NCBI GenBank assembly: GCA_902478995.1
Contig: CABSNF010000085.1
Span: forward strand, 1 to 7,871
DNA length: 7,871 nt
Direction: 5' to 3'
Source: an uncultured Collinsella sp.
GTDB lineage: Bacteria > Actinomycetota > Coriobacteriia > Coriobacteriales > Coriobacteriaceae
Part shown: in pieces, positions 5,248 to 7,871 of the stretch
Numbering within the stretch: position 1 is the stretch's first letter
Layout: every line of letters starts with the position of its first letter
The notes under the pieces: generated by a model
Told to the model about the DNA's origin: nothing
The model's input: the letters and a program-made list of their open reading frames with translations, nothing else
Database searches by the model: none
Translations under genes and position numbers: made by a program

Positions 5248-6396
5248 GTGATCTGCCCGCATTGCCTTAAGACTATCGAGGACGGCGCCTCGTTCTGCCC
5301 CTACTGCAACGCCTATGTGGGTCCGGGCGATGGTCCCGAGCACACCGAGTTCGTGTTTTGTGAGGGCTGCGGTGCCCGTCTTTCTCCGCATGATCGTACG
5401 TGTCCCAAATGCGGACGCCCCGCTCCGGGTATCCTCTCCGAGGACGCGGCCGCATCCGATCTGGCAGCGGGCCGCACGGCGGGCTTTCCGCGCCTAACGC
5501 AAGAGCAGATCGATACCGAGGTGCCTCATGCGCCGGCCTCTGCCGCTGCGGTGCTTTCGGACGCCGCCGACCCCAATGAGACCTGCGTGCTGCCGGCTTT
5601 CGATAAGGATTTCGGTATCCCCAAGGTCGATATTCCCACGCCCGTTTCCCTGCATGACGATGCTCAAAAACCCAAGCGCAAGGTGCATCCCGATGAGGAC
5701 GCCTATCACAAGCACAAGCGTCATATCCCCAAGTCGCTCATCGTCATCGCGGTCCTTGCTGTCGTTTGCGGCGGTGCCTATTGGTTCGTGACGACCGATC
5801 CCATGGGTGTCATGCCTGGCTTCTACGACCAGTTTGGCCAGGCCGCGCAGACGACCTTCCCCACGCGCCAAAAGGGCGAGGCGACTGAGGACGATACCAA
5901 GCAGGACGATTCTGCCGAGGTGGTCCAGGAAGAAACCGTGCTCACCGATGATCAGCTCTATACCAGGCTCGACGGTCTGTATCAGACCATCGTGTCCTAC
6001 GGTGACGAGGACCAGATCGGCGAGGTCATCGATTCCTTTAACAACGGCTATCTCCGAACGCCGCTGTCCACCCGTCAGGAGCTGTCGCAGAGTGCTTACG
6101 CCCTGCGCGACCAGATCAAAAAGACGCAAGATGAGCTCAACAACCTTAAGTATCAGGACGATACGGTCTATGCGGATGACATCGCCCACTTAAAGCAACT
6201 TGCCGAGTGGATGTACGAGCGCGTCGACGTGATCTGCCAGAGCTGGGATATCTCGCTGGCCATTCCCGATGGCGAGTCGATGAGTTCCCACCAAAGCGAG
6301 ATCCTGGCGCCCATCGCACAGGGCGGCAACAGCGCGCTGAACCAGTACGACGCCAATGTGGGCTCCTGGAAGCCGCAGCAGCGTTCCCAAAATTAG
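5248..6396 (+). CDS. Membrane protein with two N-terminal zinc ribbons, unknown function
   Basis: A protein of 382 residues starting at GTG 5248, chosen because AGAGGA lies four bases upstream and because the zinc ribbon begins at residue 3. An in-frame TTG at 5218 has no ribosome-binding site. Two zinc ribbons of the CxxC-x10-CxxC form follow: C3, C6, C17, C20 and C38, C41, C52, C55. Residues 60-140 are Ala/Pro/Asp-rich and probably disordered, and a Lys/His/Arg-rich stretch (142-162) leads to one membrane helix (163-182). The positive charge before the helix predicts zinc ribbons inside and the C-terminal 200 residues outside. The outer part has an acidic linker (210-235) and then a mostly helical domain with Tyr, Asp and Gln, possibly coiled around 280-300. 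I do not recognise this outer domain. The zinc ribbons probably mediate protein contacts rather than catalysis (inference). Confidence 0.9.
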   Translation: MICPHCLKTIEDGASFCPYCNAYVGPGDGPEHTEFVFCEGCGARLSPHDRTCPKCGRPAPGILSEDAAASDLAAGRTAGFPRLTQEQIDTEVPHAPASAAAVLSDAADPNETCVLPAFDKDFGIPKVDIPTPVSLHDDAQKPKRKVHPDEDAYHKHKRHIPKSLIVIAVLAVVCGGAYWFVTTDPMGVMPGFYDQFGQAAQTTFPTRQKGEATEDDTKQDDSAEVVQEETVLTDDQLYTRLDGLYQTIVSYGDEDQIGEVIDSFNNGYLRTPLSTRQELSQSAYALRDQIKKTQDELNNLKYQDDTVYADDIAHLKQLAEWMYERVDVICQSWDISLAIPDGESMSSHQSEILAPIAQGGNSALNQYDANVGSWKPQQRSQN

Positions 6397-6428
6397 TTCG
6401 CCATAGTCGGCATAACCTACGTGCGCAA

Positions 6429-6458
6429 TTGATGTAAGCGCATGCTTATTGCTACAAT
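6429..6458 (+). promoter_or_regulatory. Promoter of the peptidyl-prolyl isomerase gene
   Basis: TTGATG (6429-6434) and TACAAT (6453-6458) are separated by 18 bases; each hexamer is one or two changes from consensus. The predicted start is near 6465, giving a leader of about 33 bases with a strong GAGGAAGGAA ribosome-binding site. The TAAGC/GCTTA inverted repeat (6435-6448) lies wholly in the spacer. The 6397-6497 gap contains no clear terminator for the preceding gene. Confidence 0.75.
6435..6448. repeat. Inverted repeat inside the promoter spacer
   Basis: TAAGC and GCTTA flank a GCAT centre. An outer AATTG (6427-6431) and CAATT (6455-6459) are also inverted and centred within two bases of the same point, overlapping the -35 and -10. 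This placement would suit an operator, but the arms are short and no regulator is known. Confidence 0.35.
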
Positions 6459-6497
6459 TCGTACAAATATGCTTTAAACGCACGAGGAAGGAACCAC

Positions 6498-7040
6498 ATG
6501 TTTGGTTTTAAGAAAGAGCTCTACACGCCCGAGTATCAGCTTGCCGGCGACGAGTGCGCCGTTATCGAGACGTCGAAGGGTACCATCAAGGTCAAGTTTG
6601 ACGGCGAGGGCGCTCCCATTCATGTCGCGAACTTCTGCGAGCTTTCCACGATGGGTTTCTATGATGGCCTTAAGTTCCATCGCTATGTGCCCGGCTTTGT
6701 CATTCAGGGCGGCGACCCCAATACCCGCGATATGTCCGGTGCCGACGTCGCTGCCGGTCTTGAGGGCCCCGACGGCATGCCCGGTACCGGTGGCCCCGGC
6801 TACTGCATCAAGGGCGAGTTTGCCACCAATCCGCGCAACAGCCATGTCGATGGCGCCCTTGCCATGGCACGCTCCATGGACCCCGATTCCGCGGGTTCGC
6901 AGTTCTACTTCTGCTTGGGCGCCCAGCATAACCTCGATTCCGGTTACACCGTCTTTGGTACCACGGTCGAGGGTCTCGATGTGATTTCGCAGCTGCGTGC
7001 CGGCGACGAGATCGTCCATGTCGAGATCGTTCACGAGTAA
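6498..7040 (+). CDS. Cyclophilin-type peptidyl-prolyl cis-trans isomerase
   Basis: A protein of 180 residues, close to a single cyclophilin domain with a short N-terminal extension. It catalyses cis-trans isomerisation of Xaa-Pro bonds during folding. The signature FHRYVPGFVIQGGDP spans 60-74, with R62, F67 and Q70 matching the catalytic Arg, Phe and Gln of the family. SAGSQFYFC (131-139) and NLDSGYTVFG (145-154) are the other conserved blocks. The Trp that makes human cyclophilin A cyclosporin-sensitive is replaced by Asn145, as in many bacterial members, so cyclosporin binding should be weak. There is no signal peptide, so it acts in the cytoplasm. ATG 6498 follows an excellent GAGGAAGGAA site. 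Its own promoter lies in the gap upstream, and the TPR gene starts 11 bp after its stop, so the two are probably co-transcribed. Confidence 0.96.
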   Translation: MFGFKKELYTPEYQLAGDECAVIETSKGTIKVKFDGEGAPIHVANFCELSTMGFYDGLKFHRYVPGFVIQGGDPNTRDMSGADVAAGLEGPDGMPGTGGPGYCIKGEFATNPRNSHVDGALAMARSMDPDSAGSQFYFCLGAQHNLDSGYTVFGTTVEGLDVISQLRAGDEIVHVEIVHE

Positions 7041-7051
7041 AGGGGACTTCC

Positions 7052-7871
7052 TTGAATAGCCAGCTGATCCAACAGGGCCGCGCCGCTTACCGCGCGGGTG
7101 ATTTTTCCGCTGCAGCCCAGATGCTTGGGGCGGCAAAAACTCCCGATGAGATTATGGGCGAGGCCGATCACCTTCGTGGCAACGCCTTGATGCACCTGGG
7201 CATGTATGCCGAGGCTGCCGAGGCTTATGCCGCCGCCCTCAACGACGGCACCTATGGCAAGCGCGGCGCGCTGCTCACCAACCGCGGTAAGGCGCTCGCC
7301 GCCGTGGGCGACTACACGACGGCCGCCCAGGCGTTCTCTGCTGCTACGCAGGATGCTTCCTATGCCACGCCGTTCAAGGCCTATCTGGGCCTGGGTAATG
7401 CGCTGTTCCAATCGGGCGACTATGCCAACGCGGGTACTGCCTTCCGTCAGGCTGCCATCGACGGCGCCAATCCGGCTCCTGCCGCCGCACTCGGCGAGCT
7501 TGGTCGTTGCTTCATTAAGCTCGGCCGTCCGGCGGATGCCGTGGAGACCTACCGCACGGCTATCGACTTTGCCGGCCCCCGCGACGACACGCGTGCGCTC
7601 AACGCCGGCATGGGTCAGGCGCTTTCTGCCGCCGGCCGTCCCTCCGACGCACTCGACGCCTTTAACGCCGCCACTGCCGATGGCATTTACCAGCTCACCT
7701 CCGAGCAGGCCGACGAGCTTGCCCGCGTGCACGATTCGCTTGCCGCGCTGTCTGCCCAGACGGCCATGGCCACGGCTCCGGCGCCCGCGATGGACGCTCC
7801 TGCCGTCGATCCGCTCGATCCTACGGGCGCGACCGGTCAGTTTATGCCCGATCCCTCGGACACCGGCTTCT
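7052..7871 (+). CDS. Tetratricopeptide-repeat protein (C-terminus outside window)
   Basis: An open frame of 273 codons that runs off the right edge. It starts at TTG 7052, five bases after AGGGGA (7041-7046); no ATG occurs until codon 24, inside the first repeat. Residues 2-213 form about six helix-turn-helix repeats of roughly 33-36 residues, around 2-34, 37-70, 73-103, 109-140, 145-176 and 181-213. They show TPR spacing and repeated G-D-Y/F-x-x-A and A-x-x-x-Y/F-x-x-A patterns such as GDYTTAAQAF, GDYANAGTAF and GRPADAVETY. From about 235 the sequence is Ala/Pro/Asp-rich and looks like a linker, so another domain or a membrane anchor may follow. TPR arrays bind peptides or partner proteins; the partner is unknown. 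It lies 11 bp after the isomerase gene, in an apparent operon, which hints at a role in folding or assembly (inference). No signal peptide is seen. Confidence 0.88.
   Translation, partial: MNSQLIQQGRAAYRAGDFSAAAQMLGAAKTPDEIMGEADHLRGNALMHLGMYAEAAEAYAAALNDGTYGKRGALLTNRGKALAAVGDYTTAAQAFSAATQDASYATPFKAYLGLGNALFQSGDYANAGTAFRQAAIDGANPAPAAALGELGRCFIKLGRPADAVETYRTAIDFAGPRDDTRALNAGMGQALSAAGRPSDALDAFNAATADGIYQLTSEQADELARVHDSLAALSAQTAMATAPAPAMDAPAVDPLDPTGATGQFMPDPSDTGF

Noticed and set aside
5578..5595. Thr in ETCVLP of the zinc-ribbon protein as a kinase/FHA phospho-site
   Set aside because: The motif is loosely like phospho-threonine docking sites, but no kinase or FHA protein is in the window and the match is too weak to claim.
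5494..6189. Minus-strand frame of 231 codons opposite the zinc-ribbon gene, and 6474-7136 and 7031-7732 opposite the isomerase and TPR genes
   Set aside because: Antisense to genes with clear motifs; no independent ribosome-binding site or protein family signal.
6469..6477. Two-codon upstream ORF (ATGCTTTAA) in the isomerase leader
   Set aside because: It lacks a ribosome-binding site and is short enough to be chance.

Overview
The window looks like chromosomal housekeeping DNA from a GC-rich, Gram-positive-type bacterium. Protein style, GC-rich third positions and use of GTG/TTG starts point to the Actinomycetota, most likely Coriobacteriia (Collinsella-like). This is inference from general resemblance; there is no marker gene. 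I see no integrase, transposase, CRISPR array or phage gene.

Left part (1-2174), minus strand: the front of an aromatic amino acid operon, transcribed right to left. The order is aroF (type I-beta DAHP synthase with an N-terminal regulatory-type domain), tyrA (prephenate dehydrogenase, 3 bp after aroF) and the first 28 codons of aroB (3-dehydroquinate synthase), which leaves the window at base 1. Together they cover shikimate-pathway entry, its second step and the tyrosine-specific branch. Ahead of aroF is a plausible promoter followed almost at once by a 20-codon upstream ORF whose stop codon falls in the aroF ribosome-binding region. It is a candidate leader peptide.

Middle (2227-5144), plus strand: a tRNA-Arg(CCG) gene with a strong promoter, an encoded CCA end and a clear intrinsic terminator. 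About 30 bases after the terminator begins a 907-residue ten-helix P-type cation ATPase of the CtpE-like (putative Ca2+) group. It has Gln in place of the usual Glu in the helix-4 'PEGL' motif and a very basic tail of about 100 residues. The two divergent units share the 2064-2267 intergenic region.

Right part (5145-7871), plus strand: a membrane protein with two N-terminal zinc ribbons and an outer domain of unknown function; a cytoplasmic cyclophilin-type peptidyl-prolyl isomerase with its own well-formed promoter; and, 11 bp later, a tetratricopeptide-repeat protein starting at TTG and running off the window. These look like general cell-envelope and protein-folding functions. Nothing in the window is clearly a new multi-gene system. 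The best leads are the aroF leader ORF, the altered ATPase ion-site motif and the zinc-ribbon membrane protein.
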